NCBI GenBank assembly: GCA_021779135.1
Contig: JAJYBH010000003.1
Span: 1-59,481, forward strand
DNA length: 59,481 nt
DNA from: Deltaproteobacteria bacterium
GTDB taxonomy: Bacteria > Desulfobacterota > Desulfuromonadia > Geobacterales > Pseudopelobacteraceae
Direction: 5' to 3'
Shown here: positions 19,511 to 27,961 of the stretch, piece by piece
Layout: each line of letters opens with the position of its first letter
Numbering within the stretch: position 1 is the first letter of the stretch
Made by a program: the position numbers and the translations under genes
Notes under the pieces: generated by a model
Seen by the model: only the letters and a program-made list of their open reading frames with translations
What the model was told of the DNA's origin: nothing
Databases searched by the model: none

Positions 19511-20812
19511 CTACTCCTCCCTCGGTACAAGCGGCAACCGGATCGATACGCGTGTCCCGGCATCTTCTTGAGAAGAAATCTGAATTGTTCCACCGGCCCC
19601 GCGTATGATCTCGCGGGCCACCGTCAAGCCCATCCCGGTGCCGCTCCCCACCTCTCTGGTGGTAAAGAACGGGTCGAACACACGCAGCAGGTTTTCAGCC
19701 GTAATGCCGCATCCGTTGTCACAGATGTCGATTTCTATCCCGCCATCGACGTATCGGCTGGCAATGTTCACCTCAAGACCGGATGTTCGAGACAGAAACG
19801 CATTCTGGATGATGTTGAGAAAGGCCTGGGACAGGAGACCGGCGTGGCAGCCAAACAGCGGCAACGGCTGGAGATCGTACACAATTGCCGCTGCCGGGTC
19901 CAGCTGCGGAGCCAGAATCGCCATGACCCTTCTGAGCTCCTCGTTCAGGTCGGCATCCGACGTGCCGGACTCATCCACATGTGAGAAGCTCTTCATGTCG
20001 GCCACAATGCGGGCGATGCGCTTGGTCCCCTCGATCGACTGCGCCAGCAGCTTGCTCGTATCGTCTAAAACAAAATCCAATTTCAGTTCCAGCCGTTTCC
20101 TGTCGGTTTCCTTCTGCAGCACGGGCAGCGGGGTATTGGTGGCAATCAAGTGCTGACAGAAGCTGAGCATCTCCTTCATCTTCTGGACATAGCGGCTGAA
20201 GGTCGCCAGGTTGCTGCGGACAAACCCGTTGGGGTTATTGATTTCGTGGGCCATGCCGGCAGCCAGGCTGCCCACCGCGGCCAGCTTCTCCTGCTGCAGC
20301 ATCCTGGCATAGGCCATCTGCAGTTCAGCGGTGCGCTCCTCGACTTTCTGTTCCAGGGAGAGCGCCAGCTCGCGGTAGCATTTCTCCGACTCCGCCAGGC
20401 TCCTGTTGGTCTCGACCAGCTGATCGTAGGAATCCCTGACCACCGTGGTGTGGATTTCGGTGGTCAACATCCGTTTCAGATTGTTGGAAATGATCAGCTG
20501 CACGGCATCCCGCGCCAGCAACGCCAGTGAGTCCTGTGGATGGGCCTGGTCCGCGTCGAAGGCCACCACCAGTGTCCCTTTCGGCTCCCCTTCCACCACC
20601 AGGCGATAGCGGATTTCGCGGGCAGCATGCCGCGGATCGTCCTGGCCCTGCCAGCACAAGGGCAGGTTGTCTTCATCGAGGACGGCGGCATACAGCGGGC
20701 CGGCCTTGACCAGACTGCGCAGAAGCGGTTCCAGCTCTGCCCGGGAGATGATATCGGCAAGGCGCTTGTCCGCTCCGATGATGAAATCGATATGACTGCC
20801 GGTGCTGTTCAT
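19511..20812 (-). CDS. Cytoplasmic sensor histidine kinase
   Basis: A 433-residue kinase with no membrane segment. Residues 1-130 form a small domain I do not recognise (…LYAAVLDEDNLPLCWQG…), followed by a coiled linker (about 130-175). A HisKA domain has MAHEINNPNGFVRSNL, and a catalytic domain carries DNGCGITAENLLRVFDPFFTT and GTGMGLTVAREI. Its ATG overlaps the stop of the MglA-like GTPase gene by 4 bases, and the receiver-ATPase starts 2 bases after its stop. It is therefore the likely phosphodonor for that receiver and possibly a partner of the GTPase; this is inferred from spacing. Confidence 0.9.
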   Translation of the reverse strand: MNSTGSHIDFIIGADKRLADIISRAELEPLLRSLVKAGPLYAAVLDEDNLPLCWQGQDDPRHAAREIRYRLVVEGEPKGTLVVAFDADQAHPQDSLALLARDAVQLIISNNLKRMLTTEIHTTVVRDSYDQLVETNRSLAESEKCYRELALSLEQKVEERTAELQMAYARMLQQEKLAAVGSLAAGMAHEINNPNGFVRSNLATFSRYVQKMKEMLSFCQHLIATNTPLPVLQKETDRKRLELKLDFVLDDTSKLLAQSIEGTKRIARIVADMKSFSHVDESGTSDADLNEELRRVMAILAPQLDPAAAIVYDLQPLPLFGCHAGLLSQAFLNIIQNAFLSRTSGLEVNIASRYVDGGIEIDICDNGCGITAENLLRVFDPFFTTREVGSGTGMGLTVAREIIRGAGGTIQISSQEDAGTRVSIRLPLVPREE

Positions 20813-21486
20813 GACGGGGCATCCTCGCGTGCATCGTCGGCTGTCCTGAGAATGGCCTCCAGGAAGTCATTCTTGTCGACGCCGTAGCGCGCCGTCAGAC
20901 CGTAGCGTGCATTTACGCCGTCAAAGGTCATCTCCAGAACCGCGCGGAATGTTTCCAGCACGCCCCACCCCTTGAGGGCCGATGCCATGATCACCGGCAG
21001 GCCGGTTGGTCCCCAGGCCCTGTGGATATCCGCCTCCCCGACAATATCATCCAGATCGCGCTTGTTGAACTGAACTACCAGCGGCAGGCGATCGAGGGAC
21101 AGGCCCACCATGCTCAGGTTCTTTTCCAGGTTGTCAAAGCTCTCGAAGTTTATGGCCATACCGGCGGTATGCGAATCAGCCACGAAAACCACTCCGTCGG
21201 CCCGCTGCAGCACCGCCTTGCGAGTGGCGTCATGTCGCACCTGCCCCGGAACGGTATAGACCTTGAGCTTGATCTTCATGCCCGAAGGCGCAACATAGAA
21301 GAACGGCAGCAGATCGAAGTATATGGTGCGGTCTTCGGTGGTGTCCAGCATCATCAGCTCTCCGCGTCCGTCCAGCGAAAGCAGGTCGTGCAGCGTCAGC
21401 AGGTTGGTGGTCTTGCCCGACAGGGCCGGGCCGTAGTAGACCAGCTTCAGGACCATGCGTTTGTGTTGTTCATCAAATTCGATCAT
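20809..21486 (-). CDS. MglA-like small Ras-family GTPase
   Basis: A 225-residue GTPase of the MglA/gliding type. The P-loop GPALSGKTTN lies near residues 19-28, the switch region has VYTVPGQVRHDATRK, followed by GVVFVADS, and the guanine-specificity motif is QFNKRDL. MglA in Myxococcus sets cell polarity and localises type IV pilus ATPases; the C-terminus here (about 195-225) is extended. It is coupled by a 4-base overlap to the downstream kinase and lies 4 bases after the HD-GYP regulator gene. No roadblock partner (MglB) is adjacent; the only one in the window is at 9760. Confidence 0.92.
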   Translation of the reverse strand: MIEFDEQHKRMVLKLVYYGPALSGKTTNLLTLHDLLSLDGRGELMMLDTTEDRTIYFDLLPFFYVAPSGMKIKLKVYTVPGQVRHDATRKAVLQRADGVVFVADSHTAGMAINFESFDNLEKNLSMVGLSLDRLPLVVQFNKRDLDDIVGEADIHRAWGPTGLPVIMASALKGWGVLETFRAVLEMTFDGVNARYGLTARYGVDKNDFLEAILRTADDAREDAPS

Positions 21487-21490
21487 GTAG

Positions 21491-22483
21491 TTACCGTGCT
21501 TCCGTACCCTGCACCATCATGCCCGGCGCCGGATTATTGCGGGCCGCTTCGGCAATCGGCATAAAGAACTCGATCAATCGTGGATCGAAATGGGATCCCG
21601 CCAGCTCGCGCATAACCGCGACAGCCCGGTCATACTCGTAGGCCTTGCGATACGGACGGTCGGAGTAGATGGCGTCGAACACGTCGGCAATAGCCACAAT
21701 ACGGGCTTCGACGGGGATTTGCTCGCCATGGAGGCCGGACGGATACCCCTTGCCGTCGTAGCGCTCATGATGGTAGAGGATGATATTGATAACCGTTTCG
21801 GGCATGTGCGCCTGGCGGGCCACTTCCGAACCCCAGCGCGGGTGCTGCATGACCGTCTCGAAATCGTCGTCCGACAGCCGGCCAGGATTGTTGAGTATGC
21901 TCTCCGGTACTCCGATCTTGCCGCAGTCATGCAGCCAGCTGCCATATTTTATATCTTTTATGGTGCCGGCATCCAGACCGGCGGCGTGCGCAAGGCTGAC
22001 GGCATAGCCGGCAACCCGGTCGCAATGCCCTTTGGTATAGGGGTCTTTCAGTTCCACGGTCTGCGCCAGGGAGCGATAAACCGCCTCATTCTCGCTTCCC
22101 AGGGATTGAATCAACTGATAGCGCATCAGGGCCTCATCGACAATGGCCATCAGTTCCTGGTTGTTCCAAGGCTTGGTGACAAAGCGATAGGCCTCGCTCT
22201 TGTTGATGGCGTCCACGGCGATGGACAGATCGGCAAAAGCGGTCATCATGATCCGCAGGGTATCCGGACTCACTCCCTTGACCCGTGACAGGAATTCAAC
22301 CCCGCGCATGCCGGGCATCATATAGTCCGACACCACCACCCATACCTCTTCGCGCCTCAGAATATCCAGGCCCTCCTGTCCGGAAGCCGCAAACAGACAG
22401 CGGACGTCGTCACGCTCCAGATAGAGGCGTTCGATGGCATTGCGGATCGATCGTTCGTCATCGACAAAAAGCACGGTTCTCAT
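21491..22483 (-). CDS. Response regulator with HD-GYP phosphodiesterase domain
   Basis: A 330-residue RpfG-like protein. The receiver (1-120) has phospho-Asp53 in VSDYMMPGM and Lys in FVTKPWNN. The HD-GYP domain (140-310) has HDCGKIG at 185-191, HHE at 238-240 and DGKGYP at 243-248, so cyclic-di-GMP hydrolysis is likely. The start at 22483 is chosen because its ATG overlaps the upstream TGA (ATGA); upstream codons are Gly/Pro-rich and atypical. It lies 4 bases upstream of the MglA-like gene. Confidence 0.94.
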   Translation of the reverse strand: MRTVLFVDDERSIRNAIERLYLERDDVRCLFAASGQEGLDILRREEVWVVVSDYMMPGMRGVEFLSRVKGVSPDTLRIMMTAFADLSIAVDAINKSEAYRFVTKPWNNQELMAIVDEALMRYQLIQSLGSENEAVYRSLAQTVELKDPYTKGHCDRVAGYAVSLAHAAGLDAGTIKDIKYGSWLHDCGKIGVPESILNNPGRLSDDDFETVMQHPRWGSEVARQAHMPETVINIILYHHERYDGKGYPSGLHGEQIPVEARIVAIADVFDAIYSDRPYRKAYEYDRAVAVMRELAGSHFDPRLIEFFMPIAEAARNNPAPGMMVQGTEAR

Positions 22484-23220
22484 GCCCCCGCCCCCAGAAA
22501 TACCAAGGTGATTGTCCCAGCCCTGTCGCGCCCCAGAACCCGGCACTGCCCGCCAGGCAGTTCAATCTCGATTGAGATGCTATTCTCGCGGCGCACCTGT
22601 TCAACCAGGCCTCCCAGCGCTGCGCCACAACATACCGCCACGTTTTCGCCGGCAATCCCGCTGGCGGCTGTTGTCAGCAGCTTGACGGCACGCTCGTTGG
22701 CGTAGGTGATCATGTCATGTTCATCAATCGCCGCCACACCCACCGGCAGAGTACCCAGCAGGCTTTGTGAAAACTCCAGCGACCGGTTGGCGGCATCCAG
22801 CTGCTCCCGCAGTTCGCGGTTCTTTTTCTGGAGTGCGTAATGCTCCAGGCTTTTCTGGATGGTAAGCCGCAGATCTTCGTCGTCCCAGGGCTTGGGGATG
22901 AACTTGTAAATATGCCCCTCGTTTATGGCCGCCACAATTGCGCCGACATCGGCATAACCGGAGAGGACCAGGCGGATCGTATCCGGCCAGCGGGCATAGA
23001 CCTCCTTCAGGAAGTCGACACCATTCATGACCGGCATGCGATAATCGGAGATGACTACCTGGAATGGGCCGGATTCTTCCAGGGCCCGCAACCCTTCCGC
23101 AGCCGAGGTGGCGGATACGATCTCGTAGTTGTCATCCAGAAAGGATCTCTCCAATGCCTGCAGTATGTTCCTCTCGTCATCGACACAGAGAATTTTTACC
23201 GGTTCCGTGCAATCGTTCAT
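22480..23220 (-). CDS. Response regulator with C-terminal PAS-like domain
   Basis: A 246-residue protein starting MNDCTEPVKILCVDDE, with CGGAG about 7 bases upstream. The receiver has phospho-Asp59 in VISDYRMP and KPWDDEDLRLTI. A short coiled linker follows, then a PAS-like domain (about 160-246: LLGTLPVGVAAIDEHDMITY…). It has no output enzyme, so it may act as a scaffold or phosphate sink. It is the first gene of the five-gene operon running to 17095 and overlaps the next gene by 4 bases. Confidence 0.88.
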   Translation of the reverse strand: MNDCTEPVKILCVDDERNILQALERSFLDDNYEIVSATSAAEGLRALEESGPFQVVISDYRMPVMNGVDFLKEVYARWPDTIRLVLSGYADVGAIVAAINEGHIYKFIPKPWDDEDLRLTIQKSLEHYALQKKNRELREQLDAANRSLEFSQSLLGTLPVGVAAIDEHDMITYANERAVKLLTTAASGIAGENVAVCCGAALGGLVEQVRRENSISIEIELPGGQCRVLGRDRAGTITLVFLGAGA

Positions 23221-23268
23221 GGCGCACTCCGCTCTGGAATTATTTTGCAGCAACTGTATCACAAGGCT

Positions 23269-23297
23269 CTTGCTAATCATCCCCATCAATTAGCAAG
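23269..23297. repeat. Inverted repeat upstream of the five-gene operon
   Basis: CTTGCTAAT (23269-23277) and ATTAGCAAG (23289-23297) are perfect 9-base arms with an 11-base centre, 49-77 bases before the first ATG. No T-tract follows, so an operator or leader hairpin is more likely than a terminator. Confidence 0.5.
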
Positions 23298-23367
23298 TCA
23301 GAAAGTATTTTCTGCGTGTTTTGGCAAGAAAATAATTTCGTTGACGCGCTTATCCGGTTTATCCGGG

Positions 23368-24639
23368 TCATCTACTGCCCGGCGGCGCACTCCCCGCGAG
23401 CGGAAGGCGGATGGTGAAGGTAGTGCCGCGGCCCGCTTCACTTTGGACGGTTATCTCGCCGCCATGTTTGCAGATGATGTCATAGCTTATGGAAAGGCCG
23501 AGCCCGGTCCCTTTTCCGACCTCCTTGGTCGTGAAAAAGGGCTCGAATATGCGTTTCCGGATTTCAGCCGGGATCCCGCAGCCGGTATCGCTGATTGCTA
23601 CAAAAATGTTGTCACCCTCCTGCCAGGACCTGATGGTTATGACTCCCTGGTCCTGGATGGCATGCGCCGCATTGATCAGCAGGTTCATTACCACCTGCGA
23701 GAGTTGGTTGGGCAGGCATTTTATGGACAGTAAATCTCCATATTCGGTAACCACCGTCGCAACGTATTTGATCTCATTCCTGACGATGTCCAACGACTTG
23801 CCGATGATCTCGTTGATATTTGACTGGACGAATTCATCATTTTCCGTTCGAGAGAAACTCTTCAAGTTAGCCACGATTTCCTTGATGCGAGCAAGTCCTT
23901 CCTGGGTCTCCTCCAGCAGATTGGGGATGTCGGCCGCTATCTTGTCAAAGCGGACATTTTTGCGCACCCCCGCGATTCGTTCGAGCTCTTCGGGCGGGCA
24001 GTATCTGCCCAGTGATTCATCCTGGACCCGGATAAAATCCAGCAGGCGGGAAGTGTATTTTTCCAGCGACCCCAGGTTGCTGGAGATGAACCCTACCGGG
24101 TTGTTGATTTCGTGGGTAACCCCGGCCGCAATCTGCCCCACCAGGGCCATCTTCTCGTTATGCAGTGCAATTTCATTGACCTTGGCCAGTTCGCGGGCCT
24201 GATCCCGCAGGGCCTCTTCCAGATCAGCCCGATAGTTCTTCTCGTACATATGCAGACGTCGGTAGGTGATCGCCTTCTTGATCGCCTTGACCACGTAGTC
24301 AGCCTTGTAGGGTTTGATTATAAAATCGAAGGCTTCATTTTTTATCGCCGTGAGCAGCAGGTCCATATCGGCTAATCCGGTCATGAGTATGACCGGAATC
24401 TCCGCGTTGATTGCCCGAACCCTGTTCAGAAGATCCATGCCGCCCATTCCGGGCATACTGATATCGGTGATGATGACATCCACCTCGGCATGCTGCTCAC
24501 TCAAAAACGCAAGCGCGGCACTGCCGTTATCAAAGGCATGCACCCTGGAACCGTATGCTTCGATGATCGCGCCAAGGCTGCCCCTGACTCCCGGATCGTC
24601 GTCGACAATCACCACCTTGCCGTCACTTATCTGTTCCAT
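23368..24639 (-). CDS. Receiver-histidine kinase hybrid
   Basis: A 423-residue soluble kinase starting MEQISDGKVVIVDDD at 24639, with GGAGGG 4 bases upstream. An N-terminal receiver (5-125, phospho-Asp in IITDISMPGM) is followed by a coil, HisKA with AAGVTHEINNPVGFISSNL and a catalytic domain with [15 protein letters not shown]. It overlaps the stop region of the upstream hybrid kinase by 17 bases, placing it at the end of the chemosensory operon. Its N-terminal receiver could be phosphorylated by that system. Its catalytic domain is nearly identical at DNA level to that of the 34881 kinase over about 110 bases. Confidence 0.92.
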   Translation of the reverse strand: MEQISDGKVVIVDDDPGVRGSLGAIIEAYGSRVHAFDNGSAALAFLSEQHAEVDVIITDISMPGMGGMDLLNRVRAINAEIPVILMTGLADMDLLLTAIKNEAFDFIIKPYKADYVVKAIKKAITYRRLHMYEKNYRADLEEALRDQARELAKVNEIALHNEKMALVGQIAAGVTHEINNPVGFISSNLGSLEKYTSRLLDFIRVQDESLGRYCPPEELERIAGVRKNVRFDKIAADIPNLLEETQEGLARIKEIVANLKSFSRTENDEFVQSNINEIIGKSLDIVRNEIKYVATVVTEYGDLLSIKCLPNQLSQVVMNLLINAAHAIQDQGVITIRSWQEGDNIFVAISDTGCGIPAEIRKRIFEPFFTTKEVGKGTGLGLSISYDIICKHGGEITVQSEAGRGTTFTIRLPLAGSAPPGSR

Positions 24640-26842
24640 CCGTCCCTCCATCCAGCACGGTGCGCACCTTGACCAGCAATTGCCGGGGGTTCATCGGTTT
24701 CGGGATAAATTCCAGACGCTGGTCCAGTATGCCCTGCCCGTGGATGATATCGTTGGTATAACCGCTCATGAAGATGGCCTTGACGGCCGGGGCGATCTTC
24801 CTGATCTCGTCATAGACCTCTTTCCCGTTCATCTTCGGCATGATCACGTCCATGATGACCAGTTTGATGCTGTCCCGGTTTTCCCTGAACCTTTCCAGGG
24901 CATCGATGCCGTCGTTTGCAATAATAACGCTATAACCGAATTCGTTGAGAGTCAGTTTCATCAGTTCCCTCAGTTGAAAGTCGTCATCCGCCACGAGGAT
25001 GGTTTCATCCCCCAGCGCCGGGGTCTCGCTCATGGTATTCAGGCTGGTCACTACCGCCGCGTGGATCAGCGGGAGGTATACCCTGAAGGTGGTGCCGGCG
25101 CCCGGTTCGCTGTAGACCGTGATGAAGCCTTTATGCTGCTTGATGATCCCGTAGACGATGGAGAGCCCCAGTCCGGTCCCTTTGCCCACCTCCTTGGTGG
25201 TGAAAAACGGCTCGAATACCCGTTTGCGGATTTCAGCATCCATGCCCACGCCATTGTCGGAAAACGTCAGCAGGGCATACACACCCGGCTCACCAAAACC
25301 GTGGGCTTTGACGAAATCGTCGTCCATGGCCACCGTGTCGGTCTCGATGGACAGCAACCCACCACCTGGCATATCGACAGGATCGGCCTCTCTGGACAAA
25401 AAACCACCGTTCGGCATGGCATCCCGCGCATTGGCCCCCAGGTTCATCAGCACCTGCTCGATCTGCCCGGCATCGGCATTGATGACCAGGGCGTCTTTTT
25501 TGAATGAGGTTCTTACCTCGATGTCCTCGGGGATAATGCGCCGCATGAATTTTTCGGTCTTGGCGATGATCTGGTTGAGATCGACCGGTTGCGGGTTGAT
25601 GATCTGTTTCCTGCTGAAGGCCATCAGGCTCTTGGTCAGCTCCGCGGCCCGGTCGGCGGCGGCAAGGACGTGCCCCAGGTGCTCCTTTTGCGGGTCGCTT
25701 TCGTTCATGCGCATATCGACCAGGGTGGCAAAACCGATGATTGAGGTAAGGATGTTGTTCAGATCGTGGGCAATGCCGCCGGACAACTGGCCGACCACTT
25801 CCATCTTCTGGGACTGCAGGAGTTGTTCTTCGAGCTTTTTGCGTTCCGTGATGTCCCGGGCATAGTGAACGGAGCCGACCAATTTGTTTTCCTGGTCAAA
25901 TATCGGGGAGACGGAGACCAGAAAACTGCCGCCCAGCCGCGGTTCATCTATCTCTGTCGCGTGGGACATTCCGTCGGCCATCAGCCTGGTATGGGGGCAG
26001 TCGGCGTGAGGCTCCTCGGTCCCGTGGGCCATCCGGCAGCAGATGCCCCCCTCTGTTTCGGCAGGCGTCATCTTCAGGATATCAGCCAGGGCCTTATTGG
26101 ACTTGACGATCCGATAATCGTTATCGAGAATCATGATCGGGTCTGTTATGGCGTCAAAGGTCCGTTCCCACTCTTCCTTGCTCTTGCGTATCACCGCCTC
26201 CGCCCTATTCCGTTCGGCGATCTCCTCCTTGAGCGATGCGGTTCTGGCATCCACCTTCTGTTCGAGCTGCTCGTTCAGCGACTTGAGATCCCTCTGTGCC
26301 CTGAGCAGTTCCCCATTCTTCTGGATGGCGGTCTCGTACGAGGAGAGCAGGAGATTGAGGATCTGGATGCGGTCAGATTTGATGAAATAGCGCTCGTTGT
26401 CGAGAACGATCTCGACCCCGAGCTGGGTCTGTTCTATCTCCCGAAGATTCCTGTTGGCGATGATGTACTGGATGCGCGACAGGATATATCTCTCATCGTA
26501 AGGTTTCGTCAGAAAGTTGTCCGCCCCGCACTCAAGGCCCCTGACAACATCGCGCGGGTTCGAGAGGGAGGTGAGGAGAATGACGGGGATATTATTCAGT
26601 CCGTCATCCTGCTTGATCTCCCGGCAGAGCTGATAGCCGTCCATCTCGGGCATGACGATATCGGTAATAACCATGGACGGCCGGCGCGCACGGATCGATG
26701 CAAGCGCCTCGACACCGTTGCGGGCGACCGATACGTCGAAGTTATGCCGCTCCAGGGTGTATTTCAACTCCTCGGCCTGCGTCGGACTGTCCTCCACGAT
26801 GAGGATATCCACCCGCCTGTTTTCCTGGCTATGATCATTCAT
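24623..26842 (-). CDS. Receiver-PAS-histidine kinase-receiver hybrid
   Basis: A 739-residue soluble hybrid kinase. Domains: receiver (10-130, Asp in VITDIVMPEMDGYQL), coiled linker with KVDARTASLKEEIAERNRAE, a PAS domain with a Cys/His-containing insert (CCRMAHGTEEPHADCPH), HisKA with SGGIAHDLNNILTSI, a catalytic domain, and a C-terminal receiver (Asp in VIMDVIMPKMNG). The catalytic domain has a short internal tandem duplication (MPNGGFLSREADPVD / MPGGGLLSIETDTVA). It starts 58 bases after cheB and is probably the downstream phosphorelay element of this chemosensory cluster. Confidence 0.92.
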   Translation of the reverse strand: MNDHSQENRRVDILIVEDSPTQAEELKYTLERHNFDVSVARNGVEALASIRARRPSMVITDIVMPEMDGYQLCREIKQDDGLNNIPVILLTSLSNPRDVVRGLECGADNFLTKPYDERYILSRIQYIIANRNLREIEQTQLGVEIVLDNERYFIKSDRIQILNLLLSSYETAIQKNGELLRAQRDLKSLNEQLEQKVDARTASLKEEIAERNRAEAVIRKSKEEWERTFDAITDPIMILDNDYRIVKSNKALADILKMTPAETEGGICCRMAHGTEEPHADCPHTRLMADGMSHATEIDEPRLGGSFLVSVSPIFDQENKLVGSVHYARDITERKKLEEQLLQSQKMEVVGQLSGGIAHDLNNILTSIIGFATLVDMRMNESDPQKEHLGHVLAAADRAAELTKSLMAFSRKQIINPQPVDLNQIIAKTEKFMRRIIPEDIEVRTSFKKDALVINADAGQIEQVLMNLGANARDAMPNGGFLSREADPVDMPGGGLLSIETDTVAMDDDFVKAHGFGEPGVYALLTFSDNGVGMDAEIRKRVFEPFFTTKEVGKGTGLGLSIVYGIIKQHKGFITVYSEPGAGTTFRVYLPLIHAAVVTSLNTMSETPALGDETILVADDDFQLRELMKLTLNEFGYSVIIANDGIDALERFRENRDSIKLVIMDVIMPKMNGKEVYDEIRKIAPAVKAIFMSGYTNDIIHGQGILDQRLEFIPKPMNPRQLLVKVRTVLDGGTDGTDK

Positions 26843-26900
26843 GTCTCAATCCTTTCACCTCAAACCATGATATTGCGTAAACCGATCAAAGCGGATTCCG

Positions 26901-27953
26901 TTAATCCTGCCGTGTAACCACAAGCCTCTTCAGTTCCTCTATGATGGAATCGGGCGGCAGTATCCGGGTAGCCGCATCCAGTTTCTCCGCCACGCCCGGC
27001 ATGCCGTACACGATCGAGCTTTCCCGGTCCTGAGCCAGGGTCACGGCGCCGCGCTCCCTCATCAGCAGCAGCTCTTTCGCGCCGTCCTCTCCCATGCCGG
27101 TAAGCAGGATCCCGACCGCCTTTTTTCCGTAAGCCTCGGCCACGGAGCGGAAGAGAGGGGACACCGCCGGGCAGTGCCCGTTGCCGCTATCTCCTTGTCT
27201 GAGCGTTATCCGTGCATCAGCCACCAGCAGATCGAATCCTTCCGGGGCGACATAGGCCAGCCCCGGATGGAGCGTTTCACCATGCTCGGCGAGCTTGACA
27301 GGGATTGCGGAGGAAAGCGCCAGCCACTCGACAAACCCGGTGGTGAATCCCGAGGCCATGTGCTGGACGATCAGAACCGGAACGGGAAAATTCCGCGGCA
27401 GAGAGGACAGGATGCGTTTGATTACGACCGGCCCCCCCGTCGAGGCACCTATCGCCACCACCCGTGGTGCCGAGGTCTCCGGTCTGGCCGCCTTCTGCGA
27501 AGCCGCGGGGAAAGTGTCTGCCAGAGCCGGCTGAAATCGCCTGCAGACGACCCGCACTTCAGACATGGCCTTGACATTCTGGAGCAGCGCCTTGACCGAC
27601 TTTTCATGATCCGGGTGGCCAATTCCGGCTGGACGGGCCACGAAGGCAACCGCACCCGCCTCGACGGCGCGGAAGGTCATCGACACCTCATGAGGATCAA
27701 CGCTCCCCGAGACAATGATGATCGGAAGCGGTGCTGTTTCCATGATGATGCGGGTGGCTTGAAAGCCGTCCATTATCGGCATATGCACATCCATGGTGAC
27801 GACATCTGGCTTCTTCTCCCTGACCGCCGCGATGGCCTCCTTACCGTTGCTGGCCGTCCCGATCACCTCAATCCGCGGGTCGTTATCAAGGATATGTGTC
27901 AAGAAGTCCCGTACCACGGGCAGATCATCTACAACCAGGACCTTGATCACCAT
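26901..27953 (-). CDS. cheB: Chemotaxis protein-glutamate methylesterase CheB
   Basis: A 350-residue CheB that removes methyl groups from chemoreceptors when phosphorylated. The receiver has Asp55 in VVTMDVHMPIMDG; the methylesterase domain has Ser171 (GASTGGP), His198 (QHMA) and Asp290 (GMGEDGA), so the catalytic triad is intact. GGAGG lies 2 bases before the ATG and 5 before a GTG at 27950, so the start could be the latter. It lies 8 bases downstream of cheA. Confidence 0.96.
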   Translation of the reverse strand: MVIKVLVVDDLPVVRDFLTHILDNDPRIEVIGTASNGKEAIAAVREKKPDVVTMDVHMPIMDGFQATRIIMETAPLPIIIVSGSVDPHEVSMTFRAVEAGAVAFVARPAGIGHPDHEKSVKALLQNVKAMSEVRVVCRRFQPALADTFPAASQKAARPETSAPRVVAIGASTGGPVVIKRILSSLPRNFPVPVLIVQHMASGFTTGFVEWLALSSAIPVKLAEHGETLHPGLAYVAPEGFDLLVADARITLRQGDSGNGHCPAVSPLFRSVAEAYGKKAVGILLTGMGEDGAKELLLMRERGAVTLAQDRESSIVYGMPGVAEKLDAATRILPPDSIIEELKRLVVTRQD

Positions 27954-27961
27954 TACCTCCG

